DNA of 64,000 bases, taken from Methylicorpusculum oleiharenae. GTDB taxonomy: Bacteria; Pseudomonadota; Gammaproteobacteria; Methylococcales; Methylomonadaceae. The notes beneath the pieces were generated by a model. It saw nothing but the letters and a program-made list of their open reading frames with translations. It searched no databases and was not told the DNA's origin. Position 1 is the stretch's first letter. The number at the start of each line of letters is the position of its first letter. The DNA lies in assembly GCF_009828925.2 (NCBI RefSeq), contig NZ_WUTY02000001.1, positions 3,626,492 through 3,690,491 of the forward strand. Direction: 5' to 3'. Below are positions 27,554 to 36,207 of the stretch, one piece after another. The position numbers and the translations under genes are program-made.

Positions 27554-27845
27554 GCCGAAATCTCCTGCATTTTCTTTTCCCAGGCTTCATCCGTTGGCAT
27601 CTCCAAACCAAGCCGATGAAAATCTCTAACTGGAAATCTCGTACACCACGGCACAGATGGTCTTCTTTCTTACCATGAAGTCTAGGGTGGTGGCATATCT
27701 GCGATGCTTCCGTTAAGCATCGACGCCTAACCATATCGGCAATATCCGGCGCAGCCTCACGTCCATTCTCATCCTTGTTGAATGGACACGTCGGGCATTT
27801 GCCTTTCATTACTGGCCAGCCGGAAATATTGGTTGAATTGTGCAT
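27550..27845 (-). pseudogene. Cys-rich CPF...CRG protein broken by a -1 frameshift
   Basis: The first frame reads KGKCPTCPFNKDENGREA, ICHHPRL, HLCRGVRDFQLEIF, a pattern (CPF, CH, CRG-x-RD) I associate with small hypothetical proteins of phages and mobile elements. After ...LEIF the frame loses sense, but the -1 frame continues HRLGLEMPTDEAWEKKMQEI and stops at 27550, directly coupled to the nucleotidyltransferase start. The shift falls at a four-base run (A27619-A27622 on the plus strand). The start is ATG 27845 or 27809 (MKGKC). Conserved cysteines suggest metal binding; function unknown. Confidence 0.65.
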
Positions 27846-27847
27846 AC

Positions 27848-29236
27848 TTACCAGCGAGAAAATCCATCAAAGAACTGATCTTGGCGATCGATGAATTCGA
27901 ACATCTTTTTTCGATTTGACCAAGGATCGCTGCATGCTTTAGCGCACGTCGAAACAACATCCCTGTAGATAGTTGCTGGAATTGATTTTACGCCATCAAA
28001 ATTCATCAGCATCTTATCCCCAATTTTCTCCGCAGATGCGCTGCCACGCCCAAACATAATGATATTTGGCGATTCGCCGCAGGCTTTGAATATGACATAC
28101 CGCCAGCTTGGATCGGCATTACCTTTTTCTGGAATTACCTCAAGTGAGTAGGCCAAATCCCCGCCATGGGTAAGAAGGTTATATACCTCTGAAATTTTAG
28201 TCGGTTTGTCGCCGACTAAAATGCAAGGGCCTACAGCATCGAAATCATAGAAGCGCTCGCTTTCTTCAAGCCCTAGCATTTCTTTCAATGCGTCTATTTT
28301 CTCGTCAGGCAACTTGGCAACCTTCGAAACAAATCTTTGCAGTCGCTTTGCAGTAATGCCAAGGGCTTTTGCGATTTCTGCAGGATTGTTGGGCCAACAA
28401 TCCATCAGCAATTTTGTTTTTTCGGCACAGGCCCCTTCCATAGCATTCATTTCAAATTCCGAAGAATCATCACCATCGTAATCATCAACGTCATCACTTC
28501 CGGCGCTCAACCAGGTAACACCGTCATCCTTCCTGAAAGTCCTACGTCCAATCGGAACCGCATTAACTTCCCAGGACGAAAGCCACTGGCCGGGTTCCCA
28601 GTCTATTTTGGATGAATCCAAATGGTTTTCCATTTCTTTGACAGGCAAAGTCATCCATTTTTCAGCAGCTTCTCGAACGGATTTGTTGCTATACCAAGTC
28701 CACCTTTTATTTTCTACGTGATGATTATGTTCCGTATTGGCATGAGCATTCAGAGCTTCCAGGTTATAGAAATCCTTTTCATTTTTTCGGGCAAGCCAAC
28801 CAAATCTCATTACTTCGCCTTGAGCAGCTCTTAAAGAACCGGACAACTTTTTGTCCCCTTTTTCAGCAATTACGACATCAACCCCAAGCTTTTTTATATT
28901 CAGCTTGAGATCAGGGCAGGATTCAGCAATATGCTTATTGATTTTCAAAATATCTGGACATCCTTTCAATCCGGCTCCTTTTGACCATGCTTCGATCAAA
29001 AAACCAAGAAATGATCGCGGGTTATCAAGACACGAAAAGGCAAACCATTGGATTTGAGTTCCAGGGACAGTTAACCCATAGAGTATTAGGGGTTTTAAGC
29101 TGAATCTAGCGGCATCGGATAATGCAATGGTTTCACCGCTGAATACAACGCCATGCTCAGGATGCTCAAAGACGTGCTTCGCAATCGCAACGTAGAAATG
29201 ATGCTCTCGCTGTTGATCGGAATTATTTGCTGCCAT
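27848..29236 (-). CDS. 462-aa unrecognised protein in the PRTRC operon
   Basis: Soluble protein without a domain I recognise. Around residues 255-320 there is an acidic stretch (AGSDDVDDYDGDDSSEFE) followed by what looks like a small helix-turn-helix (NNPAEIAKALGITAKRLQRF). The N-terminal half has mixed alpha/beta periodicity. It starts three bases after the stop of PRTRC protein A and ends two bases before the CPF/CRG gene start, so it is co-expressed with PRTRC. It is not one of the standard PRTRC components I know. Confidence 0.7.
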   Translation of the reverse strand: MAANNSDQQREHHFYVAIAKHVFEHPEHGVVFSGETIALSDAARFSLKPLILYGLTVPGTQIQWFAFSCLDNPRSFLGFLIEAWSKGAGLKGCPDILKINKHIAESCPDLKLNIKKLGVDVVIAEKGDKKLSGSLRAAQGEVMRFGWLARKNEKDFYNLEALNAHANTEHNHHVENKRWTWYSNKSVREAAEKWMTLPVKEMENHLDSSKIDWEPGQWLSSWEVNAVPIGRRTFRKDDGVTWLSAGSDDVDDYDGDDSSEFEMNAMEGACAEKTKLLMDCWPNNPAEIAKALGITAKRLQRFVSKVAKLPDEKIDALKEMLGLEESERFYDFDAVGPCILVGDKPTKISEVYNLLTHGGDLAYSLEVIPEKGNADPSWRYVIFKACGESPNIIMFGRGSASAEKIGDKMLMNFDGVKSIPATIYRDVVSTCAKACSDPWSNRKKMFEFIDRQDQFFDGFSRW

Positions 29237-29239
29237 TCA

Positions 29240-29878
29240 TTACCCCTCTGAACTAAAAAATTTCCGAAAATCCCGGCACTCAAAGAAATGCCCATTGAAC
29301 AGGATCCGCGTGGCAAAAGTCGGTTCACTTGAATCGCAGTTGCCAACCACACCGGCGATATAGAAACCACCAATATCGGACTTGTCGTCTGCCTTGGAAA
29401 AGAACGCAGGCATATCGCCATGCGAATGCAGATCCATGACCAGCTCATATTCATCCGGCAGCACATTCAAATAGGAAACATGTCCAGCACTAAATGAAAT
29501 CACATCCGGCTCATACAGAGAATATTCTTTTCGGATTTTGTCCCACACCACCAATCCAGCCCACTCGCTCGGGGCGCAAAGGAAAGTTTTCTCGCAAACA
29601 TCTTGCAAAATCCGTTTCGGAATTTGGCCATGCGGCAACCGCACACCGATCGTGCCTATTCGTTCGTAGGGCAACTTGATCGATGACTCCGCCACCGGCA
29701 GCCGAACTTCCAATACCGGATTGATCGCTTCGATATACACGCCATCACCAGAAAACACGAACCGATGCTTGCCTGTTTCCGGCTTGGGCAATCCTTCTCC
29801 ATGTAAAGACTGCATCAAGGTTGGTGTTTCGCCAAAAACAATTTGGTCGCGTTGGTCGGTGAGGTAGCTAGTCATCAT
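29240..29878 (-). CDS. PRTRC system protein A (JAMM-type peptidase)
   Basis: 212-aa protein with a canonical JAMM/MPN+ zinc-peptidase motif LHSHGDMPAFFSKADDKSD (H-x-H-x7-S-x2-D) near residue 150. PRTRC protein A is the JAB-domain member of the cassette and is expected to process or remove the ubiquitin-like protein C. It overlaps the upstream 95-aa gene by 11 bp. The Glu partner of the JAMM site would lie upstream but I cannot assign it with confidence. Confidence 0.85.
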   Translation of the reverse strand: MMTSYLTDQRDQIVFGETPTLMQSLHGEGLPKPETGKHRFVFSGDGVYIEAINPVLEVRLPVAESSIKLPYERIGTIGVRLPHGQIPKRILQDVCEKTFLCAPSEWAGLVVWDKIRKEYSLYEPDVISFSAGHVSYLNVLPDEYELVMDLHSHGDMPAFFSKADDKSDIGGFYIAGVVGNCDSSEPTFATRILFNGHFFECRDFRKFFSSEG

Positions 29879-30155
29879 TGGCAGTTATTCGTCCATCAAA
29901 AATGCAATTCAACTTTTCTTTCAGATACGTTATTTCGAAGCTTTCCATTGGCAATGGATTACCCGTATGCCGGTTACATTCGGTGAAATCAATCCCAGCC
30001 TCGTGAGCACGTTGGCATGTCTTGATGTATGCCTGCATGATCCCGGCGAATTCAATGAATGGATGATTGTTAACGCCAATAGCTTGCCGATAAAAATCGT
30101 CCACAATGACATCCATTTTCTTTAGCGCAATTTCACGTTCTTCTTTACTAAGCAT
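29868..30155 (-). CDS. 95-aa protein between PRTRC B and A, unrecognised
   Basis: Small helical protein (SKEEREIALKKMDVIVDDFY start; central HPFIEFAGIMQAYIKTCQRA). It lies 65 bp downstream of PRTRC B and overlaps PRTRC A by 11 bp, so it belongs to the operon. No domain recognised. Confidence 0.6.
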   Translation of the reverse strand: MLSKEEREIALKKMDVIVDDFYRQAIGVNNHPFIEFAGIMQAYIKTCQRAHEAGIDFTECNRHTGNPLPMESFEITYLKEKLNCIFDGRITANDD

Positions 30156-30220
30156 TTTTCGCCCTCAACACTAATTGTTAGTTGACCATGCCTCTATTTC
30201 GCTCATTTTGTGTTTACCTT

Positions 30221-31021
30221 TTAGGAATGATTTTCAATGAAATTTTCTACGCTATAGCGCAAGGTATTCAAATGTTCATTCGGGAATTTATCTGCCTTAT
30301 TCTTGGAAAGGGAATGCCAAAACCGATAATGGGCTTTGTTATCAACCGCTTGATCCTTATCCCCATCCAGAGAAAGGGTTGAGGGATTATTGACATGGGA
30401 GAAGGCGCTATCGAACATGACCGATTCCCAAGCCTTGATCTGATCGATGCCACACTCATTGGGCAACGTCGCTGACCCCGTACACACGTTGCCATTGGTA
30501 TACACGTTCATTAACGGCGCTTGGTAAAGCTTTGTTTTGGCACTGACCCTGCCATTGGTTTTCAACGCCGCCACAGCCAGCTTGCCATTACGATTCGCCA
30601 CCATCAGCAACCTTGGCCAAGGCACATCGATCTTTTTCATTGGCATCCCGGTAATATTGAACAGCATGGGGCGAACCTTAGCTGGCACTGTCCAGGCAAT
30701 ATGGGTTTCGGAAATCGACACGACATTCGGCGGCAACAGGCTTACTTTTCGCTTACCCATTTCCAGCATCGACCGCAAAACCGACTCCACATCATCTTTG
30801 GACATTAAGCGGCCGGCGCCGATAATGGATTCCCCTTGCTCGTTGATCACGAAATCGTGCATCGACGCCAGAAAATCACCTGATCGATACTGGGAATAGC
30901 CACTTGAAAGCGCTTTGGCCTGATGAATCAGGAGGGCGTGTTTCTGCACGATGCTCGGCTTTTCGACTTGGTAGAACTGGAAAAAATCGTTAAGCTTCAA
31001 CTTGGGCCTCCAAATCAGCAT
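30221..31021 (-). CDS. PRTRC system protein B
   Basis: 266-aa protein matching what I know of PRTRC protein B: QYRSGDFLASMHDFVI, SLLPPNVVSISETHIAWTVP, WPRLLMVANRNGKLAVAALK and LYQAPLMNVYTNGNVCTGSA are typical blocks. The biochemical role is unknown. It overlaps PRTRC F by 32 bp. Confidence 0.85.
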   Translation of the reverse strand: MLIWRPKLKLNDFFQFYQVEKPSIVQKHALLIHQAKALSSGYSQYRSGDFLASMHDFVINEQGESIIGAGRLMSKDDVESVLRSMLEMGKRKVSLLPPNVVSISETHIAWTVPAKVRPMLFNITGMPMKKIDVPWPRLLMVANRNGKLAVAALKTNGRVSAKTKLYQAPLMNVYTNGNVCTGSATLPNECGIDQIKAWESVMFDSAFSHVNNPSTLSLDGDKDQAVDNKAHYRFWHSLSKNKADKFPNEHLNTLRYSVENFIENHS

Positions 31022-32183
31022 TGATCACCTCGGCCAATCGAATCAACCCTCTCGACTTGGCCAACAAGGTCAGTCTCTCACCGACTTCCGAACATGCAAG
31101 CGGATTCAATCGAATGATGCTTTCCGGGTTTTCACCTGTTTGAGCCATATCGTTATAAACTTCCGACACCACAGACTCTTCCCAATCAAAGCCGCATCCG
31201 ATGACATGACCATAGTCCAGATGCACATCCCCATGATTATTATCGCAGGGTGATATTCTACATTCGGAGGCTTTTAGTCCGAACTTTTCAATCCACTTAC
31301 AAACCTTGATCGTTTCCCGAACGAACTTGACCCAAGGATTCTGATAGATGGCCTGATTTGATTTTCGCCAACTGACCAGCATTCGCCTGATATCACGGAT
31401 TTCCGGCAACGCTCCGAACATCGATTTGCAGTTATTGGTTAAAACCGATTTCAGATAACCAATGCGATCCTCCAGATACTCCTGATCGTCGGTTATCTCG
31501 GTAAACGGATAAACATCGTTTTCCAAAAAAAACTCAGCCAATTCCCCGTTGCTCAGATGGCCTTGAGTTTCCAATGCCTCCTTGAGCGCGTCCAGTTCAT
31601 CACCCATCATCATCCATGCTTCGGACAGATCATCGACTAAGATGCCTATGCCGCCATTGAAGATTGTCCATTTCAGACAACCAGCCACCGCTTTGGCAAG
31701 TTCACGATCAATGTCCAACAAGGAAAACTGGGAAAATCTGGGATAAACGCCCAACACCAAAAAAACACCCTCGTTCTTACTTTGCTGCATTTCAAAGCTC
31801 ATCGGCTCAAAGTCGCTGTGGACCGAGTCGATACCTGCAATACTCATCGATTCTTGATTCAAGTGATCCATGATTTTGGCAACGACCTCCTGATATAGGC
31901 GATAGACAGCCTCCCAGCCAGCCGTCACGGCCAGATCGATTTCAGCTTCTTCAACTAGCCCCATTGAATGGGCTAACAAGATCATGCAAGAAACTCCGGA
32001 GCGATTGGTTTCAAAATCGGCCTTGTCTTTTCGGTGCCGAATCTCGTCGATCAAACCGTTCAGGTCGGTTTCGATCCTGACTTGACCGAATAATTGACCT
32101 ACAGCATCGGAAGTTGTTTGGGGTCGATACCCATAATGGTTCGGTTGGGCAGTTTTGGCAGGTTCAGCTTGAACTGAAAGCAT
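30990..32183 (-). CDS. PRTRC system protein F
   Basis: 397-aa protein in the position and of the size of PRTRC protein F, with its C-terminal section (VHLDYGHVIGCGFDWEESVV, MAQTGENPESIIRLNPL) typical of that family as I know it. Function unknown. Its first ~30 residues may be misread: the overlapping frame 32314-32099 ends in FKLNLPKLPNRTIMG, which looks more like the usual F start, and a -1 shift in ACCCCAAAC (around 32125) would join the two. Confidence 0.8.
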   Translation of the reverse strand: MLSVQAEPAKTAQPNHYGYRPQTTSDAVGQLFGQVRIETDLNGLIDEIRHRKDKADFETNRSGVSCMILLAHSMGLVEEAEIDLAVTAGWEAVYRLYQEVVAKIMDHLNQESMSIAGIDSVHSDFEPMSFEMQQSKNEGVFLVLGVYPRFSQFSLLDIDRELAKAVAGCLKWTIFNGGIGILVDDLSEAWMMMGDELDALKEALETQGHLSNGELAEFFLENDVYPFTEITDDQEYLEDRIGYLKSVLTNNCKSMFGALPEIRDIRRMLVSWRKSNQAIYQNPWVKFVRETIKVCKWIEKFGLKASECRISPCDNNHGDVHLDYGHVIGCGFDWEESVVSEVYNDMAQTGENPESIIRLNPLACSEVGERLTLLAKSRGLIRLAEVINADLEAQVEA

Positions 32184-32314
32184 GTTGGCTCGTTCTCGGT
32201 CTTGACGTTGTTATCAATGGGAGATTGGCTCCCCCATTCTTTCAATTGTGCTATTCCAACGCTATCAGCCTTATCAGCCTTTGGTTTTGACTTCTTGATG
32301 CGGCTTGATGGCAT
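32099..32314 (-). CDS. 71-aa frame overlapping PRTRC C and F (possible true N-terminus of F)
   Basis: Basic, polar frame that starts inside the end of PRTRC C (41-bp overlap) and ends inside PRTRC F (85-bp overlap). Double overlap is unusual for an independent gene. Its C-terminal LNLPKLPNRTIMGID resembles a PRTRC F opening. Either it is the displaced N-terminus of F or a small operon gene. Confidence 0.4.
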   Translation of the reverse strand: MPSSRIKKSKPKADKADSVGIAQLKEWGSQSPIDNNVKTENEPTCFQFKLNLPKLPNRTIMGIDPKQLPML

Positions 32315-32498
32315 AGTGCAATTCCTCGCCTATCAGTTCAGGCTCATTGAGTTCGACATGAGCCAGATGCGGGTATGAGGCCGCATAGAGCTTGATGGCT
32401 TCTTCCGGCGATAAATCGGGTGCAGGATCGGCAAGACGAACAGCACCCATTTTGAAGACTCTGACCGGGCGAATGACAGTGGTATTGTTATTTTCCAT
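32274..32498 (-). CDS. PRTRC system protein C (prokaryotic ubiquitin-like)
   Basis: 74-aa protein of the PRTRC C / Prok_Ub family, a small ubiquitin-like beta-grasp protein: VRLADPAPDLSPEEAIKLY, then YPHLAHVELNEPELIGEELH, ending KTKG. The chain ends in Gly with no tail, the form needed for adenylation by an E1. It sits between PRTRC E (9-bp gap) and F. Together with ThiF (E1-like) and A (JAMM) it makes the cassette a minimal ubiquitin-like system; conjugation itself is not demonstrated. Confidence 0.88.
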   Translation of the reverse strand: MENNNTTVIRPVRVFKMGAVRLADPAPDLSPEEAIKLYAASYPHLAHVELNEPELIGEELHYAIKPHQEVKTKG

Positions 32499-32507
32499 GT
32501 TGAATCC

Positions 32508-32948
32508 TCAAAACAGTGATTTATCGGTTACGGCAATTTCCGCTGTTTTTTCGCTTGCCGCATTCTGATGATTCGGTTCTTCAAACCGGGATCTTTCTGT
32601 CGGCTTATCCGCCTGCTTGTTCTTGACTGCTTCGGCCTTCCCTTTCTTTCCAGCCTCCTTGATTCGACTCATGGCGTCCTTCAAGTCGTTATGACCGCCT
32701 TCGCGCACATCGGCAAAATCGGCCAGAGAACGCGGAAAATCCGCGTCTAGCGCTTGAGGATGTGTTACCACGTACAAAGGCATCGCCAGCGCCGCTCTCA
32801 GCGACTGAATGGCTTCTGAGGCTTTCTCGTCTGCCGCCCCCTGCAGCACCGGCTGAACCAGTACGGCAAGCAGGTCACCCTTGCGGGTGACTGTAAACTG
32901 AATGCGCTCATCGTTTTTGAGCATGTTATGGAAGGTTTCAAAGATCAT
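32508..32948 (-). CDS. PRTRC system protein E
   Basis: 146-aa protein with the PRTRC E fold outline: IQFTVTRKGDLLAVLVQPVL and the A-rich LRAALAMPLYVVTHPQALD block, followed by a charged low-complexity tail. It lies one base after the PRTRC ParB stop and nine before PRTRC C. Function unknown. Confidence 0.85.
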   Translation of the reverse strand: MIFETFHNMLKNDERIQFTVTRKGDLLAVLVQPVLQGAADEKASEAIQSLRAALAMPLYVVTHPQALDADFPRSLADFADVREGGHNDLKDAMSRIKEAGKKGKAEAVKNKQADKPTERSRFEEPNHQNAASEKTAEIAVTDKSLF

Positions 32949-32949
32949 A

Positions 32950-35172
32950 TTAAGCAGCCTCTTCTTCGGGGTCTTGGGTGTAACCGTTAGCGTTTAAAGA
33001 CATGGCTTTTTCCTCGTCATCGAGCCAATCCGAATCGCTGAGATAATTGGAAGGGCTTGATGATTCTTCCGCATCCAGATCATCGAATTCACCTGTTTTT
33101 GCTATCACAGCGTCCAAGATCGCGCTTTCGTCGTCGCCATTTACGGCGTCCGTTCTTGGCAGGTCGGCATCCAAATCGTCATTCAGATCTTCAAAATCGG
33201 TTTGATCGCTTGAATCCTCTGCATCAGTTAAAGACTCACTCTCCGGCTCTACTGCATGTTGAGCACCGTTTTCTTTCGCCACCTCAACATCCGCTTCATC
33301 TGCCTGGGATTCAGTGGTTGGCTCGGACGAAACCGGCTCGACAACGGCGTTTGGCGTTTGAGTGTGCGATGTCATGTCTTGATGACTATCGTCACCCATG
33401 AACTTAAAAACGCAACTCGGTACAAAACCAGCGAAGTCGTAACCACACCCCAAAACATCATCCAAGATTTCGTTGTTTTTCTTCTTCATCAGCGCGGCAA
33501 TCTTGTGTTTCTCGCTTTGCTTTTCGTAATGCTCGACAAATGACAAACCTTTGCCGTTTATGGCTTCGCGCAACACCCCTTCGATACCGGCCTTGGTGAA
33601 GGAACCCAAAAACTCCCTGTCCAGAATGAAATGGTCAGCCAATCTTGCTTTCGTCACATTCAACACGGACGCAGCGCCTTTCGCCCAGGTCTTGTTCAGA
33701 ATCGGCGTTGACTTTTCATGCTCCCCCAGTAAATGACTCAACAGCCGGTGATTGAATGCCAGCGTTTCTTCGATACCCAAAGATGACAGCGCTTTCACGA
33801 ATCCCTCGATTTCGCAACCAATTCTTGTCGGATCTTTTAAAGATTCAGGCATTTTTTCAACCGGCAACGAGCTTCTTACCAGCCGATAAAGCGCAAAGGT
33901 GTTCACGCACAACACGGCCAGTTTGTTATCCGTAATTTGTTTTGCGCCAAGGTCGCGGTAAAACGCCTCGATCTTCTCAATCACTCTGGTAGGGGGAATC
34001 GCCGCGCTTGTATTGCCAGTATCCCCCTCTTTTTCATCAGCATCATTATTGGAGGTGTCAGGATTTCTTCCCGTTACTGACTGGATGGGCTTGGTTGATT
34101 TCTTAGTCGAAGCTTTGCCTTTATCGTTGCTAGCAGGTGTGGATGCTGCCTTGAAGCTCTCTTGATAACCGACAACCTTGTCTTTGTGACAATCCAGATT
34201 AAAGCAGCAATCTTCCGTAATTCGACCCAGGCGATCCGACGAAGTGGACAGCAAAGCGCCGAAATGGGCGCATTGTTTGCAACCTTGTTCAAGCTGGGCT
34301 TTGCCAACACCTTCCGCACCGGACTGGCAAATGATCTTGTAAGAATCCGGTCTTCTTTCGGTGTCGAGGAAAACGGCTGCGTATTGTTCGGACAATGACG
34401 CCTTTTTCTCTAGCATCGCCGTTTCGGTTTTCTGCTCATAGCAGGCCCGATTCGCGCACCGCCCTTCGCTGATATGTTCCTCGAACAGGCTGGATTGCAT
34501 ACTGGAGTTATGGGGGCATCCATTGCAACCCGTCTTATCGAAAGTGGCTTTTGACAATTCCAGCGCAAACGAGGCCAGTCTGCTTTTCAGTTCTGCAACC
34601 GAGTAGCCGTTTTCGAGAATTTTGGCGAGAGTGGCCGTTTGGAAGTCGCTGGGCAGTTGGGAGAGCAATTCAGCATGACCCAATTTGATCTTGCGTTCTG
34701 TCAGTGCGTTAAGGACTTCCGAGGCGGCGTGGAGCAGCAATAACCGCGCATCGAACTTAACACCGCTCCAACCTAAAAGCCGTAACGCTTCGCTTTTATC
34801 ACCACCACAATCGGTTAACACATCCCTTGCCGCCACCGCTTCTTCGGCTGGACTCATATCAGCCCTTTGTGAATTTTCGACGGTGGCGATCAATCTAGCT
34901 TCTCTGTCGCTCAGGTTGCGCACCACGGCTGGAATTTCAGTCAATCCGGCTTCATTCGCGGCTCTCCATCGGCGCTCACCGGCCACAACCCAGTAGCCAT
35001 TGCCATCAGCCACCGACCTGACAATGATCGGCTGAATCACGCCCTCAGCCTGTACCGAAACGACTAACTGTTGGAATTCGTAATTATCAAAGAACTTACG
35101 CGGATTAAATCCATCTTGAACACTGATTTGATCGATGGGCAATTTTGTGAATTCTGCTGAACTGGTTTGCAT
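32950..35172 (-). CDS. PRTRC system ParB family protein
   Basis: 740-aa lead gene of the PRTRC operon. The N-terminal ParB nuclease-like domain shows NPRKFFDNYEFQQL, VAGERRWRAANEAGL and ENSQRADMSPAEEAVAARDV; a helix-turn-helix-like region follows (GDKSEALRLLGWSGVKFDAR). Residues ~225-335 carry paired cysteines (GCNGCPHN, RCANRACYE, GCKQCAHFG, CCFNLDCHK), probably zinc-binding. The last 150 residues are very acidic. I prefer the ATG at 35172, with GGAG six bases upstream, to the in-frame ATG at 35184. It is about twice the length of the ParB at 3893-4840. Confidence 0.9.
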   Translation of the reverse strand: MQTSSAEFTKLPIDQISVQDGFNPRKFFDNYEFQQLVVSVQAEGVIQPIIVRSVADGNGYWVVAGERRWRAANEAGLTEIPAVVRNLSDREARLIATVENSQRADMSPAEEAVAARDVLTDCGGDKSEALRLLGWSGVKFDARLLLLHAASEVLNALTERKIKLGHAELLSQLPSDFQTATLAKILENGYSVAELKSRLASFALELSKATFDKTGCNGCPHNSSMQSSLFEEHISEGRCANRACYEQKTETAMLEKKASLSEQYAAVFLDTERRPDSYKIICQSGAEGVGKAQLEQGCKQCAHFGALLSTSSDRLGRITEDCCFNLDCHKDKVVGYQESFKAASTPASNDKGKASTKKSTKPIQSVTGRNPDTSNNDADEKEGDTGNTSAAIPPTRVIEKIEAFYRDLGAKQITDNKLAVLCVNTFALYRLVRSSLPVEKMPESLKDPTRIGCEIEGFVKALSSLGIEETLAFNHRLLSHLLGEHEKSTPILNKTWAKGAASVLNVTKARLADHFILDREFLGSFTKAGIEGVLREAINGKGLSFVEHYEKQSEKHKIAALMKKKNNEILDDVLGCGYDFAGFVPSCVFKFMGDDSHQDMTSHTQTPNAVVEPVSSEPTTESQADEADVEVAKENGAQHAVEPESESLTDAEDSSDQTDFEDLNDDLDADLPRTDAVNGDDESAILDAVIAKTGEFDDLDAEESSSPSNYLSDSDWLDDEEKAMSLNANGYTQDPEEEAA

Positions 35173-35472
35173 GATTTTCTCCATAGCTTTGCCACCTTTT
35201 AGGTTGCCCGAAAAAGCAGCATGGTTAATAAAAACTACAGAGTAAAATTCTCATGAATCAATGATTATGCAAGAGTGTTTTGATGTTTTAGCTTGTTCTA
35301 CATTTTGATAAGTATCAATGACAGTTTCAATCGTCCGCTACCTGGAAAGGGTTTAGTAAACATTTGTACGATTTGAAGCCTGAGTTAGCACAATCTGGCA
35401 AACTTAGTTAATTTGGAACATTTGAACGAAAAGACAGCCGAGATCTTTGGCAGCCTGCCTGCCGAAATGTTT

Positions 35473-36207
35473 TTAGCGATTCAACAGCAACTCAGCCATC
35501 CCATCCAACTTAGCTTTGATCTGTTTCCATTCAGGCATTTGCAAAGATAACAATCTGTAAAACTCCGGGCTGTGATTGTGCTCCTTCAGGTGACAAAGCT
35601 CGTGAATAATCACGTAGTCGATGCACTCTCTGGGCGCCTTAACCAAATGCGGGTTTAGCAAAATATGTCCCTGCGGCGAACAGCTGCCCCATTGCTTCTT
35701 CATGGTCAAAAGCTTAATCGTCGGCAATGCTCCACTCAGCCAGAGCACACCAGGCGCCAACGCTTGCATACGACGATGAAAAACTTGGTGAGCGTGGGAT
35801 GCATACCAGTCTTTCAATAACTGGCTGATTTTTTCTGTGGAACGATCAGCCGTGACAACCTGTAATTGCCCGCGCAACAGTTTGACAGTCGGTCGATGGC
35901 TGTTGGTTAAATCCAGCACTTTTAGCGGGTAGCGCTTCCCCAAATAGAAATGACTTTCGCCACTGATGTATTGCCTGGGCAGCACTTCAGCTTGCGCTTC
36001 ACGAATACGTGTCAGATTCTGCGTTAACCACCGAGCACGTTTCAACACCGCTTGCTTGATTTTGGACAGTTCAGCACCCACAGGCGCATCAACCTGAACA
36101 ACACCATCCGGATGAATATGGATAGCTATTCTGGTTGATTTACTCGCCAAGAATGCAACTTGGTAAAGGATTTCCTCGCTGCCGTAACGGATGGACTGCT
36201 GCATCAT
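35473..36207 (-). CDS. YgjP-like zinc metallopeptidase
   Basis: 244-aa YgjP/WLM-type metallopeptidase with zinc motif YVIIHELCHLKEHNHSPEFY (H-E-x-x-H plus downstream H) near the C-terminus and the preceding KKQWGSCSPQGHILLNPHLV block typical of the family. Such genes commonly follow type I restriction hsdR. It overlaps hsdR by 4 bp and ends the restriction operon. Confidence 0.9.
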   Translation of the reverse strand: MMQQSIRYGSEEILYQVAFLASKSTRIAIHIHPDGVVQVDAPVGAELSKIKQAVLKRARWLTQNLTRIREAQAEVLPRQYISGESHFYLGKRYPLKVLDLTNSHRPTVKLLRGQLQVVTADRSTEKISQLLKDWYASHAHQVFHRRMQALAPGVLWLSGALPTIKLLTMKKQWGSCSPQGHILLNPHLVKAPRECIDYVIIHELCHLKEHNHSPEFYRLLSLQMPEWKQIKAKLDGMAELLLNR

